A stretch of DNA of 64,000 nucleotides from Pseudomaricurvus alkylphenolicus (GCF_011683955.1 NZ_JAAQPI010000010.1:62001-126000); one strand, 5' to 3'; positions 52,840 to 63,022 are shown, counted from the first letter of the stretch. Translations and numbers: made by a program. The notes: a model not told the origin generated them from the letters alone.

Positions 52840-55772
52840 GCGAGCACGCGCGTTTAGAGAGCCCGATGGGCCTGATGATTGATCGCAATACGCAGGTCAG
52901 TTTCTCCTTCGATGGCAAGAAGTATCAAGGTTTCCGCGGCGATTCCATCGCCAGCGCGCTCGCCGCCAACGGCCGTTGGCTGCTGTCACGCTCGTTTAAA
53001 TACCACCGCCCCCGTGGTCCCTTAACCATGGCTGGGCAGGACGCCAATACGTTAGTTCAACTGGACAAGGAAGCCAACGTGTTGGCGGACAGAGCCCTGG
53101 TGGAAAACAACATCAAGGTCAACGGTCAGAACTATAACGGTAGTTTGGAAAATGACCGCGATGCCGTGTTGGGGCATTTTTCTCGATTTATGCCGGTTGG
53201 TTTCTACTATCGTTCCTTCTTTAAACCGTTGCCGCTGGCGTCGCTGTTTTCCAAACGTTCTGACTCTTGGCCAATGTGGGAGCCCACTATTCGGAAGAAG
53301 GCCGGGTTAGGGGTGTTGGATCTGGACTTTCAACCGCAATACTACGACAAAGCCTACTTGTTCCACGACGTGGTGGTAGTGGGCTCCGGGCCTGCGGGTC
53401 TGAGCGCGGCACTGAAAGCGGCCGAGGGTGGCGCCAGTGTGTTATTGGTCGAGGAGCAACCATTGCTTGGCGGTGCGCTGAGTTACCATCGCTTCGATGC
53501 GGAGGGCATTCAGGCCGACCAACTGCGCGCGCAACTGTTGAGTAAGGTCGAATGTAACTCCAATATTAAGGTGCTGAAAAACGCAACCTGCAACGGTTGG
53601 TTTGCTGATAACTACCTCCCGATCATCCAGGGAAAGCGCATGTACAAGGTGCGGGCCAGGGAGTGCATTGTGGCATCCGGTTCCTTTGAACAGCATGTGG
53701 TATTCCGCAATAACGACCTGCCGGGCATTATGATGAGCAGTTCGGCTACGCGACTTATGAAGCACTATGCAGTGAAGCCGGGTCAGCGCGCGCTGGTCTT
53801 GACCGGCAATGATGATGGCTATCTTGCGGCTCTGGATCTGCACGACCAGGGCGTTGAAGTTGCTGCTATCGTTGATATGCGTGCGTCTGTTGAATCCGAA
53901 GTTTTGGCAAGCGCAGTGAAAGGACGAGGCATTGAAATCCTGACTGGTCATACCGTTTACGAGGCCATACCCACCAAAGGCAATAAGCATGTGCGAGCGG
54001 TTGAGGTTCGGGCAATTGCCGCCAGAGGCATCGTCGAACTCGATGGTCGCACCATTGACTGTGATTTGGTGTGTATGTCAGCGGGTTACATGCCGGTGTA
54101 CCAGCTACTGTGTCAGGCGGGTGGTCAGCTGTCTTACAATGATCAGGCGGCAGAGTTCTCACTGAGCAAGCTGCCCCAGCATCTCCACGTTGCGGGTTCC
54201 GTCAATGGTGTGCATGGGCTGAGCGATGTGATGGCAGACGGTGAACGCGCCGCCCTTCAGGCCCTTGAAGCGCTGGGGCTGGTGCAGGATGTCGAAGTGC
54301 CAAAAATAAATTGTGATCGTCGTGTTAACTTTGAATGGCCTATCTTCAGTCATCCCAAAGGTAAAGACTTTGTCGATTTTGACGAAGACCTTCAATTGAA
54401 GGACATCGTCAACGCGACCCGTCTCGGATATCGGGATGTGCAACTGGTCAAACGCTTCTCCACCGTGGGCATGGGGCCTTCACAGGGCCGTCATTCGGCG
54501 CTGCCAACAGCGCGACTGGTGGCCAAGGCCACCAACAGATCGGTTACCGAAACCGGTGTAACTACCGCTCGACCACCATTTTCCCCCGAGAAGTTGGCTC
54601 ATGTCGCCGGCAGAATCTTTGATCCCTATCGACGCACCACCATGCACCACCGTCATAACGCATTAGGGGCTAAAATGATGCCGGCGGGCAATTGGCAACG
54701 CCCGGCGTTCTACGGATCAGCGCAAGACCGTGACCGCTGTATGCAGGCCGAATCCACACACGTTCGCAACAAGGTGGGTGTGATCGATGTCAGTACCTTG
54801 GGCGGTATTGAGTTGCGCGGATCGGATGCCGCCGAGTTCATGAATCGTATCTATACTTTCGCATTTCTGAAGCAGCCGGTCGGCAAAACTCGCTACGCGG
54901 TACTGACCAATGAGCACGGTGTGGTGATTGACGATGGAGTGGCCTGTCGCATCAGCGACGATCATTTCTATGTAACAGCCACCACCGGAGGTGTAGAGCG
55001 GGTTTATCGCGAGATGTTGAAGTGGAACGCGCAGTGGCGTCTGGATGTGGATATTGCCAATGTGACATCCGCCTTCTCCGCGGTCAATCTGGCGGGGCCG
55101 CATTCTCGCAAAGTTCTGGAGAAACTGACAGCTGATGTGGATCTGAGCTCAGAAGCATTCCCATATCTCGCCTACCGCGAGGGACATATCGCCAATATTC
55201 CCGCTCGCTTGTTACGTGTTGGATTCGTCGGCGAGTTGGGATATGAGATTCACGTACCCTCGCGCTACGGCGAGGCACTGTGGGACGCACTGTTCCAAGC
55301 CGGAGAAGAGTTCGATATCCGTCCCTTTGGTGTGGAAACCCAACGATTGCTGCGGCTGGAGAAGGGACACATCATTGTCAGCCAGGACACCGATGGCATG
55401 AGTCACCCCGGTGAACTGTCACTGGAGTGGGCGGTAAATCGTAAAAAGCCTTTCTTTGTCGGTCGTCGATCAGTCGACATAGTCATGGCTCAACCGCAAA
55501 CTCGAAAGCTGGTGGGATTTACCTTGCCAAAAGATGCCATTAAACCGGAAGAAGGGCATCTGGTGCTCAAGGGTAAGGATATCAGTGGCAATGTCACCTC
55601 CTGTGAGTATTCACCCACCGTTGATGCCATTATCGGATTGGCCTATGTTGGAGAGGACCAGTGTCAGACTGGAAGCCGTTTTCCCATTCGGGTAGATAAC
55701 GGGTTCCAGGTGGAAGCCGAGGTGGTTGATCTGCCTTTCTTTGATCCCAACAATGATCGCCAAACGCTTTAA
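52836..55772 (+). CDS. soxA: Sarcosine oxidase alpha subunit
   Basis: This 978-residue subunit has the expected order: a 2Fe-2S-fold-like N-terminal domain (FSFDGKKYQGFRGDSIASALAANG, non-cluster type), an NAD-binding flavoprotein core (VVVGSGPAGLSAALKAAEGG at about residue 180), and a C-terminal aminomethyltransferase (GcvT-like) THF-binding domain with RSDA-like GSDAAEFMNRIY and GELGYEIHVPSRYGE. It holds NAD+ and THF and channels the methylene group. It starts within the soxD stop (ATGA-type overlap). Length and layout match typical SoxA, near 1000 residues. Confidence 0.94.
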   Translation: MSEHARLESPMGLMIDRNTQVSFSFDGKKYQGFRGDSIASALAANGRWLLSRSFKYHRPRGPLTMAGQDANTLVQLDKEANVLADRALVENNIKVNGQNYNGSLENDRDAVLGHFSRFMPVGFYYRSFFKPLPLASLFSKRSDSWPMWEPTIRKKAGLGVLDLDFQPQYYDKAYLFHDVVVVGSGPAGLSAALKAAEGGASVLLVEEQPLLGGALSYHRFDAEGIQADQLRAQLLSKVECNSNIKVLKNATCNGWFADNYLPIIQGKRMYKVRARECIVASGSFEQHVVFRNNDLPGIMMSSSATRLMKHYAVKPGQRALVLTGNDDGYLAALDLHDQGVEVAAIVDMRASVESEVLASAVKGRGIEILTGHTVYEAIPTKGNKHVRAVEVRAIAARGIVELDGRTIDCDLVCMSAGYMPVYQLLCQAGGQLSYNDQAAEFSLSKLPQHLHVAGSVNGVHGLSDVMADGERAALQALEALGLVQDVEVPKINCDRRVNFEWPIFSHPKGKDFVDFDEDLQLKDIVNATRLGYRDVQLVKRFSTVGMGPSQGRHSALPTARLVAKATNRSVTETGVTTARPPFSPEKLAHVAGRIFDPYRRTTMHHRHNALGAKMMPAGNWQRPAFYGSAQDRDRCMQAESTHVRNKVGVIDVSTLGGIELRGSDAAEFMNRIYTFAFLKQPVGKTRYAVLTNEHGVVIDDGVACRISDDHFYVTATTGGVERVYREMLKWNAQWRLDVDIANVTSAFSAVNLAGPHSRKVLEKLTADVDLSSEAFPYLAYREGHIANIPARLLRVGFVGELGYEIHVPSRYGEALWDALFQAGEEFDIRPFGVETQRLLRLEKGHIIVSQDTDGMSHPGELSLEWAVNRKKPFFVGRRSVDIVMAQPQTRKLVGFTLPKDAIKPEEGHLVLKGKDISGNVTSCEYSPTVDAIIGLAYVGEDQCQTGSRFPIRVDNGFQVEAEVVDLPFFDPNNDRQTL

Positions 55773-55790
55773 GCAGAGAGAACTAGACCC

Positions 55791-56483
55791 ATGAGTGCAA
55801 TAAGTCCGGAATCGTTCCTAAAACGCAGCGCTGTATACCGAAATCTGACCGGCGCGCGTTTCAAAGAGATGGCAGGCAGCGCCATTGTAGCTGCTAACAA
55901 TAATGGCAGTGACAAGGCAACAAGGTCAGGCCTGCTGGATTTGTCAACGTTACCGCGTGTGGGGTATCGCGGGGGGAATGCGGCGTCGTTTCTGGAAACT
56001 GTTGATTTACCCGTGCCGTCGAAGCCAAATCAATTTTTACAGGCGTCCGGTGGTGAATTGGTTTTGCGTCTGAGCCCGCAGGAATTCTGGGTGTTATCTG
56101 CCTTGCGTGATGAGGGCGAAAATATTGAGGCGCTACGGCGCCGGCAATTGCCCACATCGGACTGCTACTCACTATACTGTCAGGACAGCCATGCATGGTT
56201 AGTGATGACGGGTGAACACTTGCCTCAAACGTTGGCGAAAGTATGTGGTGTGGATCTAAGTGATGAAGCCTTTCCCGTCGGTGCTATTGCACAGACCTCC
56301 GTGGCTCGGATTAATGTGATAGTGGTCCATCACGAAGTGAACAACATTCCTTGCTTTTCGCTGTTGTGTGACAGCGCAGCCGCAGAATACTTGTGGGACT
56401 GCTTGCTCGATGCGATGGGTGAGTTTGGTGGGGAAGCTGTGGGTATCGAATGCCTTGTTCAGAACCTAAGCGGTAAGAATTAG
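55791..56483 (+). CDS. soxG: Sarcosine oxidase gamma subunit
   Basis: This 230-residue protein lies after soxA in the normal soxBDAG order and resembles the GcvT-like gamma subunit: SGLLDLSTLPRVGYRGGNAASFLE, LRLSPQEFWVLS, and a C-terminal DCLLDAMGEFGGEAVGIE. The subunit has a structural role in the complex. Similarity is weaker than for the other subunits, as is usual for SoxG. A weak inverted repeat (TAGGACA/TGTCCTA, 56481-56520) overlaps the stop codon and may help end the operon. Confidence 0.83.
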   Translation: MSAISPESFLKRSAVYRNLTGARFKEMAGSAIVAANNNGSDKATRSGLLDLSTLPRVGYRGGNAASFLETVDLPVPSKPNQFLQASGGELVLRLSPQEFWVLSALRDEGENIEALRRRQLPTSDCYSLYCQDSHAWLVMTGEHLPQTLAKVCGVDLSDEAFPVGAIAQTSVARINVIVVHHEVNNIPCFSLLCDSAAAEYLWDCLLDAMGEFGGEAVGIECLVQNLSGKN

Positions 56484-56623
56484 GACAACAGAGGTTAACG
56501 CTATAGGAAGATCTGTCCTATTCTTTAGAACGTACTTCAAAATGCCTCTATAGTCCTGCATGAAACTACAAGCCAGTTTGGATATAAAGGCCTGTCAGGA
56601 TATTGCCAATCGATATAACGGTT

Positions 56624-56656
56624 CGAGTAGTGGTTCGGCTGCCGGCTGGTGTTGTA
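56624..56656 (+). promoter_or_regulatory. ECF-type promoter motif, copy 1 (sigma gene)
   Basis: CGAGTAGTGGT at 56624-56634, 13 bp, then GGTGTTGTA at 56648-56656. The same two blocks with identical spacing recur before the orphan STN gene and the second TonB receptor. Located 41 bp before the sigma factor start, it suggests autoregulation. Confidence 0.8.
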
Positions 56657-56696
56657 AGCAATAGTCAAAGTGGTTGTGTTCATGTGGGCATAAACA

Positions 56697-57284
56697 ATGT
56701 CAGAATCGAACGAAGAAAAACCTAAGAGATCCAGGCCGTCAGCGTTGCTATCTGCCTACGAAGCGCACCTGCGAGCTTTAAAACGGTTTGTCTCACGCCT
56801 CGTAAAGAATCAAAGTGATGTGGAAGATATCGTACAAGAGGCCTTTCTCCTTGCCTACAACGCAGAGAGAGGCAAGGATATTGCCCAGCCTAAATCCTAT
56901 TTGTTCAGGACTGCCAAGCATGTCTCTTTAAACCACCTGCGTCAGGCAACTCGCCGTCCTACGGAGTTTTTGGAAGACAGCGCAGAGTCGTCGGAAGCTC
57001 TTATTAGTGACTTCACATTGGAAGATGAGGTAATGGCCCAACAGAAGTTGGGGATTCATTGTGAGGCGGTCGCGACACTACCGGAAAAGTGCCGCAAGGT
57101 CTATTTGATGCGTAAAGTCTATGCGATGAGTCATAAAGAAATAGCAGATACTCTGGGGATTACAGTCAGTACTGTAGAAACACATATCGAAAAAGGCTTC
57201 GCTCGTTGCACTGAATATGTCCGCCACAGAATGGGTGATGGAGCAGTGCGTCGCGAACAGCCGGTAAGGAAACGGGGAGCCTAA
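56697..57284 (+). CDS. ECF sigma factor (FecI-like)
   Basis: This 195-residue ECF sigma-70 protein has region 2 (LRALKRFVSRLVKNQSDVEDIVQEAFLLAY, with the aromatic/acidic -10 reader) and region 4 (LPEKCRKVYLMRKVYAMSHKEIADTLGITVSTVETHIEKG), but no region 3 or domain 1. The next gene encodes a FecR-type anti-sigma protein and the third an STN-bearing TonB receptor, the classical cell-surface signalling trio. It would be released by ligand binding at the receptor and drive the module's promoters. Its own promoter carries copy 1 of the CGAGTAGTGGT-N13-GGTGTTGTA motif. Base composition is more AT-rich than in the catabolic region. Confidence 0.92.
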   Translation: MSESNEEKPKRSRPSALLSAYEAHLRALKRFVSRLVKNQSDVEDIVQEAFLLAYNAERGKDIAQPKSYLFRTAKHVSLNHLRQATRRPTEFLEDSAESSEALISDFTLEDEVMAQQKLGIHCEAVATLPEKCRKVYLMRKVYAMSHKEIADTLGITVSTVETHIEKGFARCTEYVRHRMGDGAVRREQPVRKRGA

Positions 57285-57286
57285 TC

Positions 57287-58345
57287 ATGGATAACGTACA
57301 CAATTTCCAATGTAAGGAAACCATCAGATCAGAAGCCCGAGCCTGGGTCTTGAAGTTCAATCAGGACATAGCGCCCACGGATGAGGATATTCTGAATCTG
57401 CGTGCGTGGACTGAACGCAGCCCGGTACATCGGGCTGAGTTGGAGTTTGCTGAGCAATGCTGGGTCGACGCCGACCTGCTGTCCGAGCTGGCGGTACCCA
57501 CACCAAAAAGGGAGACAAAGAGGGCCTTTGACCCATGGGGAGTCCTATCAAACCCCATTAGGTCTCTCAGTTCAGGAGGGGGGATGGCGATTGCGGCCTC
57601 TTTGGGAATCGTTGTTACCGTAGCATTGCTCTTACTCAAAACACCCTCTATCAACGAAAGCAGTATCTATGAAACAACGATAGGTGAGCAGCAGGTAGTG
57701 CTCCTGCCTGACAATTCCAGGATGCACCTGGATACAAACAGTAAGATAGAGGTAAACTTTAGTGATGATATAAGGGCAATCCGGTTGCTTCGTGGTAAGG
57801 CTCATTTTGAAGTACAAAAAGACAGCAACCGTCCGTTTGACGTCTATGCCGGTGGAGGTAGCGCCCGGGCAGTGGGAACGGCCTTTTCGGTGTATCTATC
57901 CAATAGAGAAATGCAAGTGACGGTAACGGAAGGTATTGTAGAGTTAGCTCGTATCGATGCCTCTGATGTGACTGAAAAGGCGCCTGAGAGCATTCCTCGC
58001 CGCGTACTTCTCTCTATGGAACGAGGTCAGAGCGCTACCCTGAATAAAGGCCAGGTACAACTCAGTAATCTGAAGGACAAAGAGCTGGATCGGGAAATGT
58101 CATGGAAGAAGGGTTTATTGATCTTCGCCGGAGACCCTCTTCACAAGGTTATATCAGAGGTCAACCGCTATACTGACGTTACTATTGAAATATCGGATCC
58201 TGAACTTCGGGATCTGGCCATAGGCGGTCGTTTTAGAATCGGTGAACTGGATGCGCTCTTTGATGCGCTAACGCTGGGCTTCAACGTAGAGGTCAGTTAC
58301 GTGGACGACTCTCATATACAATTACAAGCATCAACGCTGCAATGA
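57287..58345 (+). CDS. FecR-type anti-sigma/transmembrane regulator
   Basis: This 352-residue inner-membrane protein has an N-terminal cytoplasmic DUF4880-like region (ARAWVLKFNQDIAPTDEDILNLRAWTERSPVHR) that should bind the sigma factor, one transmembrane helix at about residues 99-118 (MAIAASLGIVVTVALLLL), a periplasmic FecR domain (LPDNSRMHLDTNSKIEV ... GKAHFEVQKD), and a C-terminal DUF4974-like STN-fold segment (LHKVISEVNRYTDVTIEI). It starts 2 bp after the sigma gene, indicating translational coupling. It passes the receptor signal to the sigma factor. Confidence 0.93.
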   Translation: MDNVHNFQCKETIRSEARAWVLKFNQDIAPTDEDILNLRAWTERSPVHRAELEFAEQCWVDADLLSELAVPTPKRETKRAFDPWGVLSNPIRSLSSGGGMAIAASLGIVVTVALLLLKTPSINESSIYETTIGEQQVVLLPDNSRMHLDTNSKIEVNFSDDIRAIRLLRGKAHFEVQKDSNRPFDVYAGGGSARAVGTAFSVYLSNREMQVTVTEGIVELARIDASDVTEKAPESIPRRVLLSMERGQSATLNKGQVQLSNLKDKELDREMSWKKGLLIFAGDPLHKVISEVNRYTDVTIEISDPELRDLAIGGRFRIGELDALFDALTLGFNVEVSYVDDSHIQLQASTLQ

Positions 58346-58419
58346 ACTATTCTAAAAGATAAAGGTCATCAAAACAGGGACTCACAAGAGACTGACACTG
58401 TCCCCAACAATAGTGGCTT

Positions 58420-61251
58420 ATGAAAGATTCTCTTTTGGCAATCACACTGATTATCGGATTTTTTTTCGCTGTCAGTGCAAAGTCCGGCGAAGAAAGAAAG
58501 TTTCGAATTAAATTGCCAAGCCAGACAGTTGCCGAGTCATTGGCAGACATATCGGATCAACTTGACATACTCCTGCTCTTTCCCTACGAAATGGCCAGTA
58601 AACTCCCTGCCAATGCGATTGATGGCCGCTATACGTTGGCTAAAGCACTAGAGATAATGCTGGATGGGACGGGATATATCGGCGAACTGTCGGATAAGGG
58701 CGTTTTGGTCGTCTCCATTTCTAAATCCTCTGGGGAAAATAACGAGTCATTTGGCGAGCGGGTTGAAGATGAAGATTCTACCTACATATTGCAGGAAGTT
58801 ATCGTTACCGCGCAAAAAAGAGAGCAAAACGCACAGCATGTGGGTATCGCCATAAGCTCATTCAATGACGAACAAATCTCAACCATGGGTTTCAGTAAGT
58901 CTACCGATGTTATTCACTATGTGTCCGGAGTTAATTTTACAGGATCAACCGCCGGTCAACACAAGATGTTTAACATTCGCGGTGTCGCCCAGCAGGACTA
59001 CAACGATACTGCCGAATCGCCAAATGCGGTGTATATGGATGAAACCTATTATGCCGCTACCTATTTGCAGCGGTTTGGTATGTTCGATTTGGAGCGGGTG
59101 GAAATACTCAAAGGGCCACAAGGTACGCTTTTTGGAAGAAATGCAACCGGAGGTTTGGGGCATTTCATATCCAAAAAACCCACAGATGACTTTGATGCCT
59201 ATGTAGACATTGAGTATGGGTCTCATAATAAGGCAAAAATAGAGTCCGCCGTGGGTGGCAAGCTATCTACCTCAGTCAACGGCCGTCTGGCGATGATGTT
59301 TGAGCGCCACGACCCCATCTATAACAACGAATTTGCAGGGGCGGATGATACCTGGGATGAAGACATCTGGGGATATCGCGCGCATCTTGATTGGCAAATC
59401 AATGACAGCTTAAACGGAATATTTACGTTCCACCGAGCCAGGGAGGAGATCTCTTCAGCTCATTATCAGAGCTTTCCCAGTATTGCAGTCTTCGATGAAC
59501 ACGGAAACCAGATCGAAGCGATGCGTTTACCGAGTGGTTCGACGGAAACAAGAGTGGCAATACAAAAAACAGATGACGGCGAAATAAATCGGTGTCCTGT
59601 CAATAATGCCGGCTGCTTTATTAATTTTCTGGACGCCCAACCGGGCCAAGGTAGCTTTCTCTCTCTGTCACCTGGTGAACTTGGTGAAGGGTCTCCGGCC
59701 TATGACATAGGCATTTCGCATAGGCCAGTCCCAGGAGGAGATATTGATGGATATCGTGATCCGGATCTCAATGACTTGACAATGAGAAGTGATTTTTCGC
59801 AAGCAGACTCAAACAGCTACTCTCTGACCGGCGCAACGGTAAAGTTTATCTGGTTGTTAAATGACGAGGGATGGGTTTTAAACTCAATAACTGATTATAA
59901 ACACGCTACCAAAATCAACTTTTTGGATACCGAAGGGTCACCCAGTAATTCGACAGTATTTTATGCTTTGGCGAAATCAGATCAATGGTCTCAAGAGTTT
60001 CGACTACATGGCGAGAGTGATGATTTTCAATGGGTCGCTGGTGTGTTTCTCTTGGGAGTAAAAAGTTACGATGTTGATACAGGGCTTCTGTTCCTGCCGG
60101 AAACAGCTGGCGGCAACGCGATCAGTCGATTTCGAAATACAACTGTACTGGTGAATCAGGGTTATTTACCAATCAGCTCACTGCCGAGTCCTGGTCAAAA
60201 CAGTCATATCACACAGGATACAGAATCTTATTCAGTGTTCGGACAGTTTGAATACGAACTTTCGGATTCCTGGGTTCTCACTGCTGGATTGCGGAGTATT
60301 CTGGAAAAGAAGCGTTATGATCACATCACGCAACTGCGAGATCTAGACGGCAATGTATTGATCAACGACCTGGTATCAATTGACAACGGCTTCGACTTCA
60401 ACACGCGAGTCGAAGGGGAAGAGTCAAAGGAAACTCTGTGGTCGGGCAAGCTACACTTGGATTGGAAACCCAGCGACAATCTACTGGTTTATGCGGGAGT
60501 AAATCGTGGCGTCAAGGCCGGTGGGTTTAACGCTAAACTCGGCACAGCGCCTCCTGTACCGCCCAAGTTTGAGTATAAACCCGAAGTATTGACCGCCTAC
60601 GAAATTGGATTTAAGTCCACTCTTTTCAAAGGTAGTACCCGAATTAATGCGTCCGCCTATTATTATGACTATAAGGATAATCAATCATTTCAATATTTCG
60701 GTCAACAAAACTACGTGATTAACGTCGACGCTGTTAACAGAGGAGTGGAGCTGGAACTGATATCCAACCCAACGAGTCAGATCGAGCTAATGTTTAGCGC
60801 GAGCTACATAGATGCGACATTAATGGATGTACCATTTTCAAGTGGCGCTTTCAATTCTACGGGTATTGGCGCTGAAGTCAGGCTCTTGGATCGTGAACCC
60901 GCTTATACACCAAAAACAAGCTATTTTGGTCTAATGAGATACGAATCGGAGTCCCCCTTTAGCAACGGGAAATTCTACTGGCAATACGATTTCTTCTATT
61001 CAGACTCCTATTTTACTTTCGTTACCAACTATGACGCCACCAAAATGAACGATAGTTTGGTGCACAACTTGAGACTGGGTTATCTTTCCGGTGATGAAAA
61101 GTGGGGAATTGACCTGTCACTGGAAAATGTCGCAGATGAACGCTATGGGGAGATATCATTCGACTATTCATCCATCTGTGGCTGTAGCGACTATGCGGTA
61201 TCAGGAAAGCCTCGATGGGCTAGTGCATCAATTTACTATCGTTGGAATTGA
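58420..61251 (+). CDS. TonB-dependent receptor with STN signalling domain
   Basis: This 943-residue outer-membrane receptor has a signal peptide (LAITLIIGFFFAVSAKS), an N-terminal STN (secretin/TonB short N-terminal) domain at about residues 28-105, a TonB-box-like ILQEVIVTAQKREQ, a plug with FNIRGVAQQDYND and RVEILKGPQGTLFGRNATGG, and a long barrel ending in an aromatic residue. The STN domain should contact the FecR periplasmic domain, making this the transducer of the sigma/FecR module. It lies 74 bp after fecR and has no copy of the ECF promoter immediately before it, so it is probably read through from the sigma promoter. A close paralogue lies at 63137. Confidence 0.95.
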   Translation: MKDSLLAITLIIGFFFAVSAKSGEERKFRIKLPSQTVAESLADISDQLDILLLFPYEMASKLPANAIDGRYTLAKALEIMLDGTGYIGELSDKGVLVVSISKSSGENNESFGERVEDEDSTYILQEVIVTAQKREQNAQHVGIAISSFNDEQISTMGFSKSTDVIHYVSGVNFTGSTAGQHKMFNIRGVAQQDYNDTAESPNAVYMDETYYAATYLQRFGMFDLERVEILKGPQGTLFGRNATGGLGHFISKKPTDDFDAYVDIEYGSHNKAKIESAVGGKLSTSVNGRLAMMFERHDPIYNNEFAGADDTWDEDIWGYRAHLDWQINDSLNGIFTFHRAREEISSAHYQSFPSIAVFDEHGNQIEAMRLPSGSTETRVAIQKTDDGEINRCPVNNAGCFINFLDAQPGQGSFLSLSPGELGEGSPAYDIGISHRPVPGGDIDGYRDPDLNDLTMRSDFSQADSNSYSLTGATVKFIWLLNDEGWVLNSITDYKHATKINFLDTEGSPSNSTVFYALAKSDQWSQEFRLHGESDDFQWVAGVFLLGVKSYDVDTGLLFLPETAGGNAISRFRNTTVLVNQGYLPISSLPSPGQNSHITQDTESYSVFGQFEYELSDSWVLTAGLRSILEKKRYDHITQLRDLDGNVLINDLVSIDNGFDFNTRVEGEESKETLWSGKLHLDWKPSDNLLVYAGVNRGVKAGGFNAKLGTAPPVPPKFEYKPEVLTAYEIGFKSTLFKGSTRINASAYYYDYKDNQSFQYFGQQNYVINVDAVNRGVELELISNPTSQIELMFSASYIDATLMDVPFSSGAFNSTGIGAEVRLLDREPAYTPKTSYFGLMRYESESPFSNGKFYWQYDFFYSDSYFTFVTNYDATKMNDSLVHNLRLGYLSGDEKWGIDLSLENVADERYGEISFDYSSICGCSDYAVSGKPRWASASIYYRWN

Positions 61252-61273
61252 TGTTCTTGAAAAAATTGAAATA

Positions 61274-61306
61274 CGAGTAGTGGTTACCACAAGCATCGGT
61301 GTTGTA
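61274..61306 (+). promoter_or_regulatory. ECF-type promoter motif, copy 2 (orphan STN gene)
   Basis: CGAGTAGTGGT at 61274-61284, 13 bp, GGTGTTGTA at 61298-61306. It lies 47 bp before the GTG start of the STN protein gene. Spacing and both blocks are identical to copies 1 and 3. Confidence 0.8.
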
Positions 61307-61353
61307 GTAAGTAAGGATACAGCTTTTTCATACTTCAACAGCAGGGTTTTGGC

Positions 61354-61701
61354 GTGAGAATTAACCTGATAATTTGGATTCTAGGTTTATTGGTAACAGT
61401 AGGCGCCAGATCAGACAATCATGTAGTTCACCATATCTCTCTTCCTGCTCAATCTGTGGCTGAGTCTCTCGTAGACCTATCCGAGCAATTGGATGTGGCT
61501 CTTATCTTTCCATACACAGTTGCCAGGCAATTGAATGCCAAGTCGGTAAATGGATTGTATACCTTACCTGAAGTCCTCGAGGTACTGTTCGAGGGAACGG
61601 ATTTTCAGGGAGGGCTCTCTAAAGATGGTGTTTTGATCATACTTTACCCAGGTTTCGACACAAAGAGAAATCAGATTCAGTCCAAGAAAAGTCTGCGATA
61701 A
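61354..61701 (+). CDS. Orphan STN-domain protein
   Basis: This 115-residue exported protein consists of a signal peptide (LIIWILGLLVTVGARS) and a single STN domain (HISLPAQSVAESLVDLSEQLDVALIFPYTVARQLNAKSV ... LSKDGVLIILYP). The domain closely matches the N-terminal STN of the receptor at 58420, but no plug or barrel follows: the frame stops soon after. It begins at GTG 61354 behind its own copy of the ECF promoter motif. It may compete with, or substitute for, the receptor STN at the FecR protein. Alternatively it is the broken-off front of the STN-less receptor at 63137, kept as a separate gene. Confidence 0.85.
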   Translation: MRINLIIWILGLLVTVGARSDNHVVHHISLPAQSVAESLVDLSEQLDVALIFPYTVARQLNAKSVNGLYTLPEVLEVLFEGTDFQGGLSKDGVLIILYPGFDTKRNQIQSKKSLR

Positions 61702-61754
61702 GCAAATATCTTAGACCCCAACCTAAATCGAATTTAACCGTACAGAGGTCAGGT

Positions 61755-62858
61755 TTGACTCAATATCAGGAACTATTTCGAGCGTTCAAAATGGGATCGC
61801 TTGAGCTCAGAAATCGATTGGTCATGGCGCCAATGACTCGACATTACTCCCCCAACAATATACCTGATGATCAGGTGGCAGCCTATTATGGAAGGAGAGC
61901 CAGGGGTGGCATAGGGATGATTATTACGGAGGGGACCTGCGTTGGGCATCGAGCCGCAAATGCATCGGAAAACGTACCCTTTATGTATGGAAGCAACGCT
62001 CTGGCTGGCTGGAAGGCGGTCGTTGACGAGGTGCACCACGGGGGAGCTGCCATCGCTGCCCAGCTTTGGCATGTAGGGGCCGTTCGCAGTAAGGGCGTCG
62101 CCCCTTACCCCCAGGCGCCGGGTATCGCTCCCTCAGGTATCGAGATGCCCGAGGGCAATGATATACATGAGATGACGACGAGAGACATTGAAGATGTTAT
62201 CGAGGCCTTCCGTCGGGCCGCTGTGGATGCGAAGGAAATCGGGTTCGACGCCATTGAGATTCACGGCGCGCATGGATATCTGATCGACCAGTTTTTTTGG
62301 AGCCAATCCAACAGACGCGAAGACAGATATGGAGGAAGCCTGCTTAATCGAGCCAGATTCGCCGCCGAGATTGTCAGTGAAATTCGTCGTTCTGTTGGAA
62401 TTGACTTCCCAATCATCTTCAGGTGGTCACAGTGGAAGGAACAGGATCTTACAACCAAACTTGTAGAAAGCCCGACTGATCTGGCCGTTTTTCTTCAGCC
62501 ACTGGTTGATGCTGGCGTTGATATGTTTCACTGCTCTACCCACCGCTACTGGGAGCCGGAGTTTGACGGTAGTAGTTTAAATCTGGCCGGGTGGACAAAG
62601 AAACTCACAGGCAAACCCACTATTACGGTCGGTAGTATAGGGTTGGGGGACAAACTTCACGAGGACGAATCGGAATTGCAGCGGGACGTAGACCGAAATC
62701 TAAAAAATCTTGTACATCGACTAAAATGTGACGAATTCGACCTTGCTGCTGTCGGAAGACCTGTTATTGCCAATCCCTCCTGGGCAAATATAGTAAAGGA
62801 AGGAAGATACACTGATCTGTTGCCCTACCGAAAATCACTGTTAAATTCTCTTTACTAG
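61755..62858 (+). CDS. Old Yellow Enzyme family NADH:flavin oxidoreductase
   Basis: This 367-residue OYE-type flavoprotein has NRLVMAPMTRHYSPNNIPDD (the FMN-binding start), GMIITEGTCV, QLWHVGAV, and the family block IEIHGAHGYLIDQFFW followed by NRREDRYGGSLLNRARF; VGRPVIANPSW ends the FMN site. Such enzymes reduce activated double bonds of unsaturated ketones, aldehydes or nitro compounds, or act on N-methyl or steroid-like substrates. It starts at TTG 61755 behind AGAGG and is 53 bp after the STN gene, so probably in the same transcript. It may modify the compound imported by the receptors of this module. Confidence 0.92.
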   Translation: MTQYQELFRAFKMGSLELRNRLVMAPMTRHYSPNNIPDDQVAAYYGRRARGGIGMIITEGTCVGHRAANASENVPFMYGSNALAGWKAVVDEVHHGGAAIAAQLWHVGAVRSKGVAPYPQAPGIAPSGIEMPEGNDIHEMTTRDIEDVIEAFRRAAVDAKEIGFDAIEIHGAHGYLIDQFFWSQSNRREDRYGGSLLNRARFAAEIVSEIRRSVGIDFPIIFRWSQWKEQDLTTKLVESPTDLAVFLQPLVDAGVDMFHCSTHRYWEPEFDGSSLNLAGWTKKLTGKPTITVGSIGLGDKLHEDESELQRDVDRNLKNLVHRLKCDEFDLAAVGRPVIANPSWANIVKEGRYTDLLPYRKSLLNSLY

Positions 62859-63022
62859 CTCAATCGCATTCGAATGTAATTCTCCTGTCGCCGCCGAGTT
62901 TCTGTTCCGAGCAGCTGATCTCCGGCTGCTTATGCGATGTACTCGCGTATAACCTCCATTGCAATTCACCGATCCAAAAACTCATTCAATAAAGTTTTTT
63001 CACATCAAAAAAAAATTATTAT

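Noticed and set aside
56481-56526. Terminator after soxG
   Set aside because: The 7-bp stem has a 26-base loop and only a weak T-rich tail, so it was mentioned in the soxG entry and not listed separately.
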